From Lachnospiraceae bacterium (lineage in GTDB: Bacteria; Bacillota; Clostridia; Lachnospirales; Lachnospiraceae): 64,000 nt of DNA. Under the pieces are notes generated by a model. It was not told where the DNA came from and did no database searches. It saw only the letters and a list, made by a program, of their open reading frames with translations. The stretch covers positions 31,166 through 95,165 of the forward strand of contig JAAVHZ010000032.1 of assembly GCA_014799465.1 (NCBI GenBank). Reading direction: 5' to 3'. Within the stretch, counting starts at the first letter, position 1. Each line of letters begins with the position of its first letter. Below, one piece after another: positions 63,703-64,000 of this stretch. Position numbers and translations under genes: made by a program.

Positions 63703-64000
63703 AGTGACTATCCGACAAACTTGAATTCTGATAAGACATATTTTATAGCATTTATTAACTGTTATATCTTATCTCCAAAAAGTTCGCAAACCCTTGAAAA
63801 TGCTAAATTTATAGCATGTGAGTTTGCCCTTAGACTTTCCCTTGTGTTATATCCTTTTCCCTCATGTTACGAACCCTCATAAGGGCAAAAATAAGGGAAA
63901 GAAAAACCTGTAACAATATAATGTACCCTATAATGTGGACACATTAAAAACAAGGGAACCCTAAATTATGAACATATTATACAAGGTATCATACCTGTAA
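63703..64000. other. Non-coding end region with nested inverted repeats
   Basis: No gene is supported. A hairpin at about 63789-63829 has arms gcaaac/gtttgc around atgcta/tagcat. A second wide pair of arms is ctttccctt (about 63835) and aagggaaag (about 63893). After it, the string tgtaccctataatgtggacac (about 63922-63942) resembles terminal inverted repeats of IS elements, so a mobile element may start near the window end. Confidence 0.35.

Noticed and set aside
63968..64000. Ten-codon frame ending exactly at the window edge
   Set aside because: Too short, no ribosome site; the coincidence with the window end carries no information.
1..64000. CRISPR array, rRNA genes, prophage module or replication origin
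   Set aside because: No regularly spaced repeats, rRNA-like sequence, phage structural genes or DnaA-box clusters were seen.

Overview
The window looks like a chromosomal stretch of a low-GC, Gram-positive Clostridia, most probably a Lachnospiraceae member (Lachnospira/[Eubacterium] eligens-like). This rests on strong AT bias, GGAGG ribosome binding sites on nearly every gene, and Firmicutes gene orders such as yceD-rpmF-plsX-acpP-rnc-smc-ftsY and cmk-ispH-rpsA. The species cannot be fixed by reading alone. Almost all genes are on the minus strand; the clear plus-strand items are a tRNA-Leu, tmcAL, ylbJ and a histidine-kinase remnant.

Layout: 1-10.8 kb is housekeeping (YgiQ radical SAM, RsuA, small alarmone synthetase, M23 peptidase, membrane GAF-GGDEF protein, an FtsA-like actin ATPase with an unusual C-terminus, CoaE, PolA, a zinc-finger membrane protein). 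From 10.8 to 17.5 kb follows a scarred accessory zone: tRNA-Leu(CAA), a decayed toxin-antitoxin pair, an Rpn-family nuclease, a GHKL kinase remnant, a broken HD-GYP gene, a complete IS3-family element and an intact HD-GYP gene. 17.5-33.5 kb holds a degenerate GGDEF protein, ilvA and the ftsY-smc-rnc-acpP-plsX-rpmF-yceD-ackA cluster. That cluster is split twice by accessory genes: an esterase with a Fic protein, and two cysteine proteases, one of them frameshifted.

33.5-41 kb is the most unusual region. A 1.2-kb-residue-scale secreted protein (signal peptide, N-terminal beta-sandwich-like region, calcium-binding thrombospondin-type-3-like repeats, vWA-like region, C-terminal metzincin zinc protease) is followed at once by four tandem paralogs of a small protein, each with one membrane anchor and an extracytoplasmic domain. 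The array ends in a truncated copy of the large protein that is fused in frame to the first residues of a small paralog, and then in the decayed remainder of that paralog. This resembles the toxin, immunity-array and orphan-cassette layout of polymorphic effector systems. The function is inference only.

41-57 kb returns to core genes: GH31 glucosidase, TmcAL, PFL/UPF0210 with its ACT partner, WalJ-like hydrolase, AsnB, YlbJ, a coiled-coil protein, RsmD, CheR, S1, IspH, Cmk, a BaiN/HI0933 flavoprotein and an RpiR regulator. 57-64 kb is an accessory run of small genes (GNAT, P-loop kinase-like, HD, DUF4303-like, VOC, unknowns) around an aminotransferase with a structured leader. It ends in palindromic and duplicated non-coding DNA.
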